DNA from: UPXZ01 sp964345395
GTDB taxonomy: Bacteria; Bacteroidota; Bacteroidia; Bacteroidales; Paludibacteraceae
Assembly (NCBI GenBank): GCA_964345395.1
Contig: CAYFRA010000003.1
Location: forward strand, 1-64,000
Length of the DNA: 64,000 bases
Direction of reading: 5' to 3'
This document shows, piece by piece, positions 26,182-34,949 of the stretch. The position numbers and the translations under genes are program-made. Below the pieces are notes generated by a model, which worked only from the letters and a program-made list of their open reading frames with translations, was not told the origin of the DNA and did no database searches. Numbering within the stretch: position 1 is the stretch's first letter; every line of letters starts with the position of its first letter.

Positions 26182-28742
26182 ATGATTGATAATAATAGCG
26201 TTGAGCAAAACTTAAACCAACTGAATCATATAAAAAAAAACAATGACGAACTAAACTTAGAGGAAGTTATTGCACCATATTTGAGTAGNNNNNNNNNNNN
26301 NNNNNNNNNNNNNNNNNNNNNNNNNNNNNNNNNNNNNNNNNNNNNNNNNNNNNNNNNNNNNNNNNNNNNNNNNNNNNNNNNNNNNNNNAAAAAAACAATG
26401 ACGAACTAAACTTAGAGGAAGTTATTGCACCATATTTGAGTAGATGGAAATGGTTCCTCTATTCAATAATCATTGTTTTATTTCTTGTATTTGTCTATTT
26501 CTATTATGCGAAAAAAACATATCAAGTAGAACAGACCATCGTGTTGAAGGAGCAGAATGACGGTGCCAAATATAATACACCTGCATTTATTAGTGGATTA
26601 GACTTGGCTGGTTCTATCAATAGCATTGAAAATGAGATTGAGATAATCCGTTCTAATTCATTGATTAAGCAAACCGTCAATTTACTAAACATGCACACCA
26701 CCTACAGCATAGAGGATGGTTTTCTACGTAGCAAATTACTGTATAAGACATCTCCTGTAGAAGTGAGTCTGAACCCAGATAATTTAGAAAACTTACAGCG
26801 TCCCTTAGAATTAATTGTGGAACTTCAAGATGAAAATAAAGTTAAAGTTTCTTATGAAGAAGATGGTAAGAATATTGCGAAAGAAATCAATAGTTTTCCT
26901 GTATTATTGAAGCTACCACAAGGGAATCTTACTGTAACACTCAATAAAAATGTACCATTTGACACCAAAATGGGTCCAATAAAAATTGTTATAAATAATC
27001 CGATAAAAACTTCAAATTCAATACGTAGTAGGCTTTCTATCAATCCTACAAACAAAAGCACAACCGTATTGAAAATGCAATACAAAACAAATCAACCAAA
27101 TCAGGGAGAGGATTTTCTTACAACTTTAATTAATGTATATAATCAAGAATCAATAGCCGATAAAAAAAGAGAAGAATTAAACACGAAAGATTTTATAGAC
27201 GAACGAATAGCAATCATTGACCAAGAATTGGGAGTTGCTGAGCGTTCAGTCGAGCAGTTTAAAAAATCACAAGGATTGACAGATTTGCATACAGACTTGC
27301 AAATATCTATGCAAAAAGGGAGTCAATATGAACAAAAATTAGTAGAAGTATCGACTCAGTTAAATTTAGTAGAATATCTTGAGGCTTATATCCATAGTAG
27401 CGAAAATCGTAACAAGTTAATACCTGCCAATGTAGGTGTGAATGACCCATCACTCATAGCAACAGTGAGCGAGTATAATAAACTTATTTTAGAGAGAGAA
27501 AGACTTTTGCGTAGTAACACTGAAAGCAACCCAGTGGTTAAAAATATAGATGTGCAGATTGACAACATGCGTGATGCTGTTATTACTGCAATTCTAAGTT
27601 CTAAACAAGGATTTAGTATTGCTAAGAGAGATGCACAAAATCAAGTAAATTACTACCGAGCACAAACTGGTTTAGCACCTACACAAGAAAGGCAATACTC
27701 AGAATTTGATCGTGAGAAACAAATTAAAAACGCTTTGTTTTTGATGTTGTTACAAAAACGCGAAGAGAATGCGTTATCGCTTGCAATATCGGCTAATAGT
27801 GCGAAAATATTGGATAAAGCTTACCGAGGTTCACCTGTTGCACCTAAGAAAATGATCATCTTGTTAGCTGCACTTATGTTGGCCTTCCTGCTTCCTATAG
27901 CATTAATATACATCAGAAGCTTAGTGCACCATAGTATTGAAAGTCGATCTGATATTGAAAAAGTATCTAAGGTAAATTTATTAGCTGAAATTCCAGTATC
28001 AGAAACGGGTAATATTGCTGTTCACGAAAATGAAAATAAGATATCTGATGAGGCTTTCAGAATGCTTAGAACAAGTTTACTTTTTATGTTAGGGAAAGAA
28101 GAAAAAGTCGTATTATTTACTTCGACCGAACCAAAAGAAGGAAAAACTTTTGTTTCTATCAACTCTGCAATAAGTATGGCGCTGCTTGGCAAAAAGGTTG
28201 TTTTATTAGGGATGGATTTACGCCTTCCTAAAATGGCAGAGTATTTAGACATCCGAACAGATGCTGGTATTTCTGAATATCTATCAGGTTATGTAGTGAA
28301 TATCGATGATATAATCCAAGATTCAAAAATACATAAAAATCTTTCAGTGATAGCTTCAGGATCAGTTCCACCAAATCCTTCGGAACTTATCGCTAAAAAA
28401 GAATTGGATACAATGATCGAACACCTGAAACAAAAATTTGATTATATATACATTGACTCAGCACCTGTAAGCCGTGTTACAGACACAATTGTGGCTGGTA
28501 GGGTTGTAGATGTAACTGTATTTGTGACACGTGCCAATTATACACATAAGAATAGTTTACTCTTAGCAAATGAGCTTAGTGAAACCAAACTATTACCTAA
28601 GATGGGCTTGGTTGTAAATGATGTAACCAACTACAATTTTGGATATGGCAGATTTGGTTACGGGTATGGATATGGCTACGGATATGGATATGACAAAAAC
28701 AAAAAGAACCTACGACTACTTAGAAAGTCAAAAAAGAGCTAA
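26182..28742 (+). CDS. Wzc-type polysaccharide co-polymerase and tyrosine autokinase (interrupted by a false gap)
   Basis: Collapsing the 55-bp duplicate around the N block gives one in-frame 801-aa protein starting MIDNNSVEQNLNQL. The first membrane helix is at about 40-58 (WFLYSIIIVLFLVFVYFYY), followed by a periplasmic Wzz/GNVR region with coiled coil. The second helix is at about 505-525. The cytoplasmic kinase domain has Walker A STEPKEGKTF (about residue 597), Walker A' VVLLGMDLRLPK and Walker B YIYIDSAPV. The tail has alternating tyrosine-glycine repeats (FGYGYGYGYGYGYD), the usual autophosphorylation cluster. It regulates chain length and export with Wza. Confidence 0.92.
26289..26388. 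other. Assembly gap of 100 N, probably spurious
   Basis: The 55 bases at 26234-26288 are repeated exactly at 26389-26443, the same k-mer-sized overlap as in the gap at 14649. Merging the copies restores an uninterrupted wzc frame. Confidence 0.9.
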
Positions 28743-28779
28743 AAAAAAAGGGATGTTCAAAATAAACATCCCTTTTTTT
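28743..28779. terminator. Bidirectional terminator between wzc and the Hc1 gene
   Basis: GGGATGTT (28750-28757) pairs with AACATCCC (28765-28772), extended by A7 on one side and T7 on the other. It serves both convergent genes. Confidence 0.85.
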
Positions 28780-28802
28780 ATAATTTCATCTTGCGTATAG
28801 TC

Positions 28803-28976
28803 CTATTTTGAAGCTGAAATAGATACTTTACGGAATTCTTTTAACAGTTTTTCAAGTTCTAACGAAGCTTTGCGTGCACGAGCACCTGCTGCTTTATTAC
28901 CCTTTTCTACTTGTTGAGCAGCATTGTCTTGGAATGCATCAATAAGCTCATTAATTTTTACTACTAATTCGTTCAT
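28803..28976 (-). CDS. Histone H1-like small DNA-binding protein (Hc1 type)
   Basis: 57 aa, from an ATG at 28976 to a TAG at 28803. The start is MNELVVKINELIDAFQDNAA, and the middle KGNKAAGARARKASLELEKL is the conserved basic helix of the small H1-like proteins found throughout Bacteroidota. It is too short to be picked up by a 60-residue ORF cutoff. Family proteins are basic and nucleoid-associated; a direct role here is inferred from similarity. It has its own -7 element upstream and shares the terminator with wzc. Confidence 0.9.
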   Translation of the reverse strand: MNELVVKINELIDAFQDNAAQQVEKGNKAAGARARKASLELEKLLKEFRKVSISASK

Positions 28977-29024
28977 AATTTTTTTTGAATATGATTAATG
29001 GTTTGAAATAAATTTTTCCTTTTA

Positions 29025-29032
29025 CAAAAATA
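29025..29032 (-). promoter_or_regulatory. -7 element of the Hc1 gene (TATTTTTG)
   Basis: Minus-strand TAnnTTTG match about 50 nt above the ATG at 28976. Confidence 0.5.
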
Positions 29033-29267
29033 CAATCTTTTATCGTTATTACAAGTAATTTGTATGTTTTTATTCAATTTAATCAAACAAATCAAAAAAT
29101 TATCCTTATTTGAGTCGTTTTACATACAAAAAAGCATACTTAACTTATTCAAAACTCTTTACAGATAATTTGATTGAATTTACTCTTTGAAAAGTATCTA
29201 TAATACATTGAAGATTATTTTTGAAAACAGATTCTTTTAAAATTGAGCAAATGTTTGTAATTATTTA

Positions 29268-29275
29268 TAACTTTG
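29268..29275 (+). promoter_or_regulatory. -7 element of the glutaminyl cyclase gene (TAACTTTG)
   Basis: TAnnTTTG match 31 nt before the ATG at 29307, predicting a leader of about 25 nt. Confidence 0.5.
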
Positions 29276-29306
29276 TATTCTTCATATCTACGTTAAAAAA
29301 TAAATA

Positions 29307-30308
29307 ATGATGAAATTATTTTTATATATTTTATTAGCTTCTCAAATAATGTTATCATCTTGCACTAAGATTGTGAATAAAAACAACGACACTGAAAAAA
29401 AAGTCAATGAGCAAGCCAAAATAGATATACCCATATTTTCGGCAGACAGTGCTTACAACTTTATACAGCAGCAAGTAGATTTTGGGGCAAGAGTACCAAA
29501 TAGCGAAGCACACAAAGCTTGCGGAATATATTTAGAAAATAAATTAACTGAATATGGAGCTAAGGTAATTATCCAGGAGGCTGATTTGATTGCATTCGAT
29601 GGCACAGTTTTGAAGTCAAAAAACATCATAGCAAGCTACCAACCCGAGTCAAAAGATAGAATTATCTTATTTGCTCATTGGGATACGAGACCTTGGGCTG
29701 ATCACGATGCTGAAATAAACAAGCGTCGAGAACCAGTTTTAGGTGCTAATGATGGCGCAAGTGGAGTAGGGGTATTGTTAGAAATTGCTCGTATATTCAA
29801 CGAACAATTACCTGCTATTGGGGTTGATATTATTTTGTTTGATGCAGAAGATTACGGTGCCCCAGAAGATTTAAGCTCTTACGAAACAAATGATTCTTGG
29901 TGTTTAGGAAGTCAGTATTGGAGCAAAAACAAGCACAAACCTGGCTATAGAGCAAGATATGGTATCTTATTAGATATGGTTGGAGGTAAAAATGCTCAGT
30001 TCTATCGCGAACAAATTTCTGATTATTTTGCAAAATCTTTGGTTGATAAAGTATGGAAAAAAGCGAGTGAATTGGGTTTTGAGTATTATTTTGTGAATAA
30101 GCAAGGTGGTTCGATAACAGACGATCATTTATATGTCAATAAAATAGCCAAAATTCCTTCCATTGATATCATTCAATATGATCCTAATAGTGAAAGTGGT
30201 TTTGGACATTTCTGGCATACTACAAATGACACAATGGAAAATATTGATAAAAACACATTACATGCCGTTGGCACAACACTTCTACATATTATATTCAATG
30301 AAAAATAA
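29307..30308 (+). CDS. Glutaminyl-peptide cyclotransferase (M28 family lipoprotein)
   Basis: 333 aa lipoprotein; signal peptide with lipobox LSSC (MMKLFLYILLASQIMLSSC). The M28 zinc fold is evident: LFAHWDTRPWADHD, LGANDGASGVGVLLEIAR, IILFDAEDYG, SWCLGSQYWSK and GHFWHTTNDTMENIDK. This arrangement matches bacterial type II glutaminyl cyclases, which turn N-terminal Gln into pyroglutamate, rather than aminopeptidases. Being envelope-anchored, it could modify the many window proteins whose mature N-terminus is Gln. ATG codons at 29307 and 29310 are both possible starts. An aminopeptidase function is the main alternative. Confidence 0.88.
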   Translation: MMKLFLYILLASQIMLSSCTKIVNKNNDTEKKVNEQAKIDIPIFSADSAYNFIQQQVDFGARVPNSEAHKACGIYLENKLTEYGAKVIIQEADLIAFDGTVLKSKNIIASYQPESKDRIILFAHWDTRPWADHDAEINKRREPVLGANDGASGVGVLLEIARIFNEQLPAIGVDIILFDAEDYGAPEDLSSYETNDSWCLGSQYWSKNKHKPGYRARYGILLDMVGGKNAQFYREQISDYFAKSLVDKVWKKASELGFEYYFVNKQGGSITDDHLYVNKIAKIPSIDIIQYDPNSESGFGHFWHTTNDTMENIDKNTLHAVGTTLLHIIFNEK

Positions 30309-30436
30309 AGAGTATTCCACAAAAAGATATATATTAGATAATGGCATCTTATTGCTATGTAATTTTATATGGATATAAGCGTTTTAAAGTAAAGTGAATC
30401 TTTTTAATAAATCAAACTATTTTATAAAGAGAAAAA

Positions 30437-31471
30437 ATGAGAAAAATATTGGTAGTCCTGTTGATTGTGTCGTCAATAGCAAAATCACAAGTAGTATATG
30501 AAGGGAAATCAAACCTAATCTATTCATTACCTCAAACTGAATTGGTCATACATGTTACTTCTGAATTGGTAACAGAAATACCGGGTAAATTTTATCAATA
30601 TTCCGAAAGATACTTAGCCGCATCAGAGGTAATTACTGTCGAAAAACAGTATTATCGAATAAAATCAATTCATTTTGAGACACGAACTGTACCTGATCCC
30701 AAACGAACATTTAATATTTCTCCTTCAAAAAAATCTGTAACCAACAACATTACTGTCAATGAAGCGGGATTACTTTGTGGGGTAAATGTTCAACCAACAA
30801 GCAACTATAGTTCTAAAGGAGTAATGCAGTCTTTGGAAAAAGAAAACATCTCCCAGACCATTATGCCTATTGGTGAGGATGTGCTTCAGGCGGGTTCGGT
30901 GATGAAAATGGCCGAAGGAGTAGCCAAGCAGATATATCGTCTCCGCGAAAATCGAGAAGACATACTGTCAGGTGATGTTGATTATACTCCATCCGATGCA
31001 GTTTCGCTAAGAGCTATGCTTGAAGAGATTTCAAATCAGGAAAAAGCACTTACCGAATTATTTGTTGGCATAACTAATACAAAGCTAATAGATCAGACTC
31101 TAATTTTCAAACCTACAGGGGCTCTGAATCATCAAGTTTTATTCAGATACTCCAGCTTATCAGGAGTTATTGACCACAACGATTTGAGTGGAGATCCATA
31201 TTTCATAAATGTTTCGTACACTCCTATCGAATTGGTAAAAGCTGATAAAAAACAGAAAACAGCAAAAGAGACATTGTATTCGGTTGTCCCGGTTTTGGCC
31301 AATATCGAAATAAATGATTTTAATGACAAACAACTATATCAACAAAATATCTCAATCCCTCAGTTGGGTGTATTGATGCCTATTCCCATTGAAACAATGG
31401 ATAAGTATAGCAAAGCTTATGTTAGCCCTGAAAATGGCAGATTACTTTCGATAGAACAAGTTAAAAAATAA
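30437..31471 (+). CDS. Exported DUF4831-family protein
   Basis: 344 aa. The signal peptide ends AKS|QVVYEG. The pattern YSLPQTELVIHVTSELVTEI, GKFYQYSERYLAASEVITVE and SDAVSLRAMLEEISNQEKALTELF fits the DUF4831 family, widespread in Bacteroidota and without a known function. No lipobox or sorting domain is seen; a periplasmic location is likely. It is 128 nt after the cyclase gene with no terminator between, so cotranscription is possible, and an intrinsic terminator follows. Confidence 0.85.
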   Translation: MRKILVVLLIVSSIAKSQVVYEGKSNLIYSLPQTELVIHVTSELVTEIPGKFYQYSERYLAASEVITVEKQYYRIKSIHFETRTVPDPKRTFNISPSKKSVTNNITVNEAGLLCGVNVQPTSNYSSKGVMQSLEKENISQTIMPIGEDVLQAGSVMKMAEGVAKQIYRLRENREDILSGDVDYTPSDAVSLRAMLEEISNQEKALTELFVGITNTKLIDQTLIFKPTGALNHQVLFRYSSLSGVIDHNDLSGDPYFINVSYTPIELVKADKKQKTAKETLYSVVPVLANIEINDFNDKQLYQQNISIPQLGVLMPIPIETMDKYSKAYVSPENGRLLSIEQVKK

Positions 31472-31482
31472 ATCCCAAAAGT

Positions 31483-31514
31483 AGAGTTGTAGCAAATTGT
31501 TACAACTCTTTTTC
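31483..31514 (+). terminator. Terminator after the DUF4831 gene
   Basis: AGAGTTGTA (31483-31491) pairs with TACAACTCT (31501-31509), loop of 9 nt, followed by TTTTTCT. Confidence 0.8.
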
Positions 31515-31696
31515 TATCTTAATTCTTTATTTTAGGCGGGCTTATACCTCTGGATTTATTTATTCGGATTTATAAAACTATTACACCTTTACATTGGAAT
31601 ATAAATCCATTTTCGCGCATTAGAAATTATCTTTTTGTTTAATGATAAAATTGACAATTGCAACGAAAAAAAACAAGTATAAAAGCCATTAAATGT

Positions 31697-32623
31697 TTAA
31701 TTGTTGATCCGCAGCTGTGTTGATAATTTATTTAAAAACTTTATCTTTCCTTGACTCACAAAAACACCTAATACTACTATCCCTATCCCACTCCATTGCA
31801 ATAAAGAAAGTTTATCTTTAAAAATTATCCAAGAGAATAAGGCTGTAAACACAGGTATCAAGTTTGTAAATACCTGCGATTTTGTTAGTCCTATTTTTCT
31901 TACTACTGTCGAAAAAAGCACAAAAGCCATTACTGATGCAAAAATTGTAAGTAATAACAAAGCCTGCAATGCTTCTCTGTAGATGATAATATCTGTGTAT
32001 TTTGAAAAATCTACCAACAAAGCGGTAGGTATGAAGAAGAGCAATCCAAATAGGTTTTGATATAAAACAATATTGATGGCAGAATATTTCATTGGTATCT
32101 TCCTAAGAATCAAACCATATACCACTGCCGAAAACACTGCTAAAAAGAGTAAAAACACCCCAGTTAAAGATGTAGTATCGTTTTTACTTCCAGTTTGTAC
32201 AATCAGATAGACTCCATATAAAGAGATAAATATCCCAACAATATTGATAATTGTAAACTTTTCACGGAGAAAGAAAAACGCTGCAAAAGGTGCAAATATT
32301 GGTATAGTAGCGATAATCACAGATGCTGTTGTTGCTTTTACCAAAGTAAGTCCATGTGTTTCACCAATGTAGTAAAGAAATGGTTCGAAAAAAGCCAAAA
32401 GCAAGAAATATTTGATATCTTTTTTATCAATCTGAATTAAATTTTTACGGAACAACTGAAAACCAATCAACAGGATGGATGCTAAAATTAACCGCAACGT
32501 AACCAAAGTGATAGGCGGAAAGCTAAGCAGAGCCACTCTCGTCCAAATAAACGAGAATGCCCAACAAACCATAGCAATAATAGCTAATAAATAAATTCTA
32601 TTTCCAGTTTTGACTTTTTCCAT
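31697..32623 (-). CDS. EamA/DMT-family transporter
   Basis: 308 aa with ten predicted membrane segments in two EamA repeats (first about 10-140, second about 155-295), as in drug/metabolite exporters. Typical features are VCWAFSFIWTRVALLSFPPITLVTLRLILAS at the first repeat and SVMAFVLFSTVVRKIGLTKSQVFTNLIPVFTAL in the second. The substrate cannot be inferred. It stands alone, directly downstream of the rplU-rpmA terminator, with a -7 element so close that its mRNA may be almost leaderless. Confidence 0.9.
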   Translation of the reverse strand: MEKVKTGNRIYLLAIIAMVCWAFSFIWTRVALLSFPPITLVTLRLILASILLIGFQLFRKNLIQIDKKDIKYFLLLAFFEPFLYYIGETHGLTLVKATTASVIIATIPIFAPFAAFFFLREKFTIINIVGIFISLYGVYLIVQTGSKNDTTSLTGVFLLFLAVFSAVVYGLILRKIPMKYSAINIVLYQNLFGLLFFIPTALLVDFSKYTDIIIYREALQALLLLTIFASVMAFVLFSTVVRKIGLTKSQVFTNLIPVFTALFSWIIFKDKLSLLQWSGIGIVVLGVFVSQGKIKFLNKLSTQLRINN

Positions 32624-32633
32624 AAAATCGCAA

Positions 32634-32641
32634 CAAAATTA
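32634..32641 (-). promoter_or_regulatory. -7 element of the EamA gene (TAATTTTG)
   Basis: Minus-strand TAnnTTTG match only 11 nt before the ATG, directly below the rpmA terminator stem. It implies a 5' leader of only a few nucleotides. Confidence 0.4.
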
Positions 32642-32647
32642 ATAAAA

Positions 32648-32682
32648 AAATCTCCCATTAGCCATTTACTAATGGGAGATTT
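32648..32682 (-). terminator. Terminator after rpmA
   Basis: Perfect 14-bp stem AAATCTCCCATTAG (32648-32661) / CTAATGGGAGATTT (32669-32682). On the minus strand a T-run follows the stem. Confidence 0.85.
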
Positions 32683-32713
32683 ATAATAAGTTATTATCAA
32701 ATTAGTAGTTTAC

Positions 32714-32971
32714 TTATCCAACAGGAACTATTGAAACTACCGAACGATTATTTTTTTTACGTCTGAACTCTACCGTTCCATCAACCAATGCGTATAGCGT
32801 GTGGTCTTTACCAATACCCATATTATCACCAGGATAGTGTTGTGTGCCTCTTTGGCGTATAATGATATTACCTGCCTTGGCATACTGACCACCAAAAATT
32901 TTTACCCCAAGTCTTTTACTTGCTGATTCACGACCGTTACGTGAACTACCTTGACCTTTCTTATGTGCCAT
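32714..32971 (-). CDS. rpmA: 50S ribosomal protein L27
   Basis: 85 aa, normal length. It begins MAHKKGQGSSRNGRESASKR, the conserved glycine-rich N-terminus that reaches the peptidyl-transferase centre, followed by GGQYAKAGNIIIRQRGTQ. The N-terminus is already in mature form with no pre-sequence of the Firmicutes type. It is 21 nt after rplU on the same strand, the universal L21-L27 pair. Confidence 0.98.
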   Translation of the reverse strand: MAHKKGQGSSRNGRESASKRLGVKIFGGQYAKAGNIIIRQRGTQHYPGDNMGIGKDHTLYALVDGTVEFRRKKNNRSVVSIVPVG

Positions 32972-32992
32972 TTTCTTTTAATTTTAATCGGG

Positions 32993-33307
32993 TTATGCTA
33001 CAATCTCTTTAACTGTTAATTCTGTGAAATCTTGACGATGACCGTTGCGTTTACGGTAACCTTTGCGACGTTTTTTATGAAAAACAATCACTTTATCACC
33101 TCTCACATGAGATACAACTTCACAAACCACTTTTGCGCCTTCCACGATGGGTGCACCTACTGATACTACCCCATTGTTGTCAACCAACAATACTTTGTCA
33201 AACTCAACAGTTGATCCTGTTTCTGATTCATTCATTCTGTGGACATACAATTTCTTTCCTTGCTCTACTTTGAATTGTTGTCCCAAAATCTCTACAATTG
33301 CGTACAT
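32993..33307 (-). CDS. rplU: 50S ribosomal protein L21
   Basis: 104 aa. It starts MYAIVEILGQQFKVEQGKKL and includes the family signature KVIVFHKKRRKGYRKRNGHRQ near the C-terminus. Structural component binding 23S rRNA. It is the first gene of the rplU-rpmA unit, with a -7 element about 95 nt upstream. Confidence 0.98.
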   Translation of the reverse strand: MYAIVEILGQQFKVEQGKKLYVHRMNESETGSTVEFDKVLLVDNNGVVSVGAPIVEGAKVVCEVVSHVRGDKVIVFHKKRRKGYRKRNGHRQDFTELTVKEIVA

Positions 33308-33399
33308 TTTATACTTTTGTATTTAATAATTAATCGGTGAGGTGGATAAAACACAATAGTTTATCACTTGAAATCTTACCTCATTGCGAATTGAGGGTG

Positions 33400-33407
33400 C
33401 AAATATA
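33400..33407 (-). promoter_or_regulatory. -7 element of rplU-rpmA (TATATTTG)
   Basis: Minus-strand TAnnTTTG match about 93 nt above the rplU ATG. The leader of roughly 85 nt might hold autoregulatory structure, but I could not identify any. Confidence 0.5.
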
Positions 33408-33528
33408 GTGCTTATTTTTTAAACACACAACTAATCTCTTGCTAAAATTCTGATTTTTAGTCGTATCGCTTTATAAAAACTCTTTTTTTGATGATAACTC
33501 AAAAAAACGTAATTGAAGTTATTTAGCT

Positions 33529-34926
33529 TTATTTACCAATGCAAAATTTGGAAAATATAGATCCTAAAACTTCATCCGTTGATATGGTGCCGGTTATTTC
33601 ACCAAGATGGTGCATGCAAGATCGGATATCTTGACTGAGAAAGTCGCTCGAAACATTGGAAGCAAGCCCATCAATCACACGTTCGATATCTGTTTTGGCA
33701 AGCATCAGTGCTTCATAGTGGCGTAGGTTATTAATAATTACATCATCTGTTCCGACACTTTTCATCCCTGAAGCTTCGATAAGTGCATTTTTCAACTTAT
33801 CTGTATTTATTTTTTTCTTAGCCGAAATATAGATTCGCTCTCCTTCAAAACGATTAAACAACTCCTCAATCACCTCATGTTCATCATCTTGTAGCTTATC
33901 AATTTTATTGAAAACCAAAATCACTTTCTTATCTTCTGACCTTTGTGCTATTCGCTCTGTCAGCCATTCGATGTGTTCTGTAACTTTGGTAGTATCAACC
34001 AACCAAAGCACAATGTGCGATTGCTCAATTTTTTGGTAAGTGCGTTCAATACCAATATTCTCTATCTCATCGATAGTTTTTCGTATTCCGGCGGTATCTA
34101 TAAAGCGAAAAGTAATGCCTTCAATATTTACGGTATCTTCAATGCTATCGCGAGTAGTGCCATGTATATTAGACACAATGGCTCGTTCTTCGTTGAGTAA
34201 ATAATTGAGCAGAGTAGATTTTCCTACATTGGTTTCACCTACAAGAGCCACAGGAATACCATTCTTGAGCACATTTCCAGTTTTGAATGAATCAGTCAGA
34301 GCACTAATTTTAGCAAGTATCTCTTCGGCTAATAACTTCAACTGGGTTCTATCAGCAAATTCAACATCTTCTTCTGAGAAGTCCAACTCCAATTCAATCA
34401 ATGAGACAAAGTGTAATAGTTTTTCACGTAAAATTTTCAATTCATTTGAAAAACCACCTCGCATCTGATTCAGTGCCATTCGATGTGAAGATGCAGTAGT
34501 TGAAGCAATAAGATCAGCTACTGCTTCAGCTTGCGACAGGTCCATTTTACCATTGCTGAAAGCACGCATTGAAAACTCTCCAGCCTGTGCAAGTTTAGCA
34601 CCAGCATGAATCAACAGTCGTAAAATTTTTTCTTGAATATAAACCGATCCGTGACAAGAAATTTCAACTACATCTTCTCCTGTGAAAGAGTGAGGGTTAC
34701 GAAAAACAGTTAGCAACACCTCATCTACCACTTGCTCTTTTCGATCAATGATATGCCCAAAGTGAACGGTATAGCCAGATTGGTCAATTAATTTTTCAGA
34801 CTGATTCTTCAGTCGAACAATTTTATCGACAATCTGCAACGACTCACTCCCAGACACGCGAATCACCGCAATACCACCCACCCCCGGCGCAGTAGAAATA
34901 GCACAAATTGTAGTTGTTATTCCCAT
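33529..34926 (-). CDS. mnmE: tRNA uridine-5-carboxymethylaminomethyl modification GTPase
   Basis: 465 aa. The N-terminal tetrahydrofolate-binding domain starts MGITTTICAISTAPGVGGIAVIRVSG. The central G domain has G1 GETNVGKSTLL, G2 GTTRDS, G3 DTAGIR and G4 NKID. The C-terminus FCIGK carries the family cysteine. With MnmG it modifies U34 of tRNA; MnmA (16 kb) adds the 2-thio group to the same base. The ATG at 34926 is used; the frame opens one codon earlier at a TTG. It lies 23 nt after udp, likely one operon. Confidence 0.96.
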   Translation of the reverse strand: MGITTTICAISTAPGVGGIAVIRVSGSESLQIVDKIVRLKNQSEKLIDQSGYTVHFGHIIDRKEQVVDEVLLTVFRNPHSFTGEDVVEISCHGSVYIQEKILRLLIHAGAKLAQAGEFSMRAFSNGKMDLSQAEAVADLIASTTASSHRMALNQMRGGFSNELKILREKLLHFVSLIELELDFSEEDVEFADRTQLKLLAEEILAKISALTDSFKTGNVLKNGIPVALVGETNVGKSTLLNYLLNEERAIVSNIHGTTRDSIEDTVNIEGITFRFIDTAGIRKTIDEIENIGIERTYQKIEQSHIVLWLVDTTKVTEHIEWLTERIAQRSEDKKVILVFNKIDKLQDDEHEVIEELFNRFEGERIYISAKKKINTDKLKNALIEASGMKSVGTDDVIINNLRHYEALMLAKTDIERVIDGLASNVSSDFLSQDIRSCMHHLGEITGTISTDEVLGSIFSKFCIGK

Positions 34927-34949
34927 CAACTTATTATTGAATTTAAATT

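Larger units (their letters stand above)
28977..29306. other. Intergenic region upstream of Hc1 and glutaminyl cyclase genes
   Basis: 330 nt, very AT-rich, with no ORF or RNA gene I can support. It contains the divergent -7 elements of the two flanking genes (29025-29032 minus, 29268-29275 plus) and nothing else recognisable. Confidence 0.6.
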
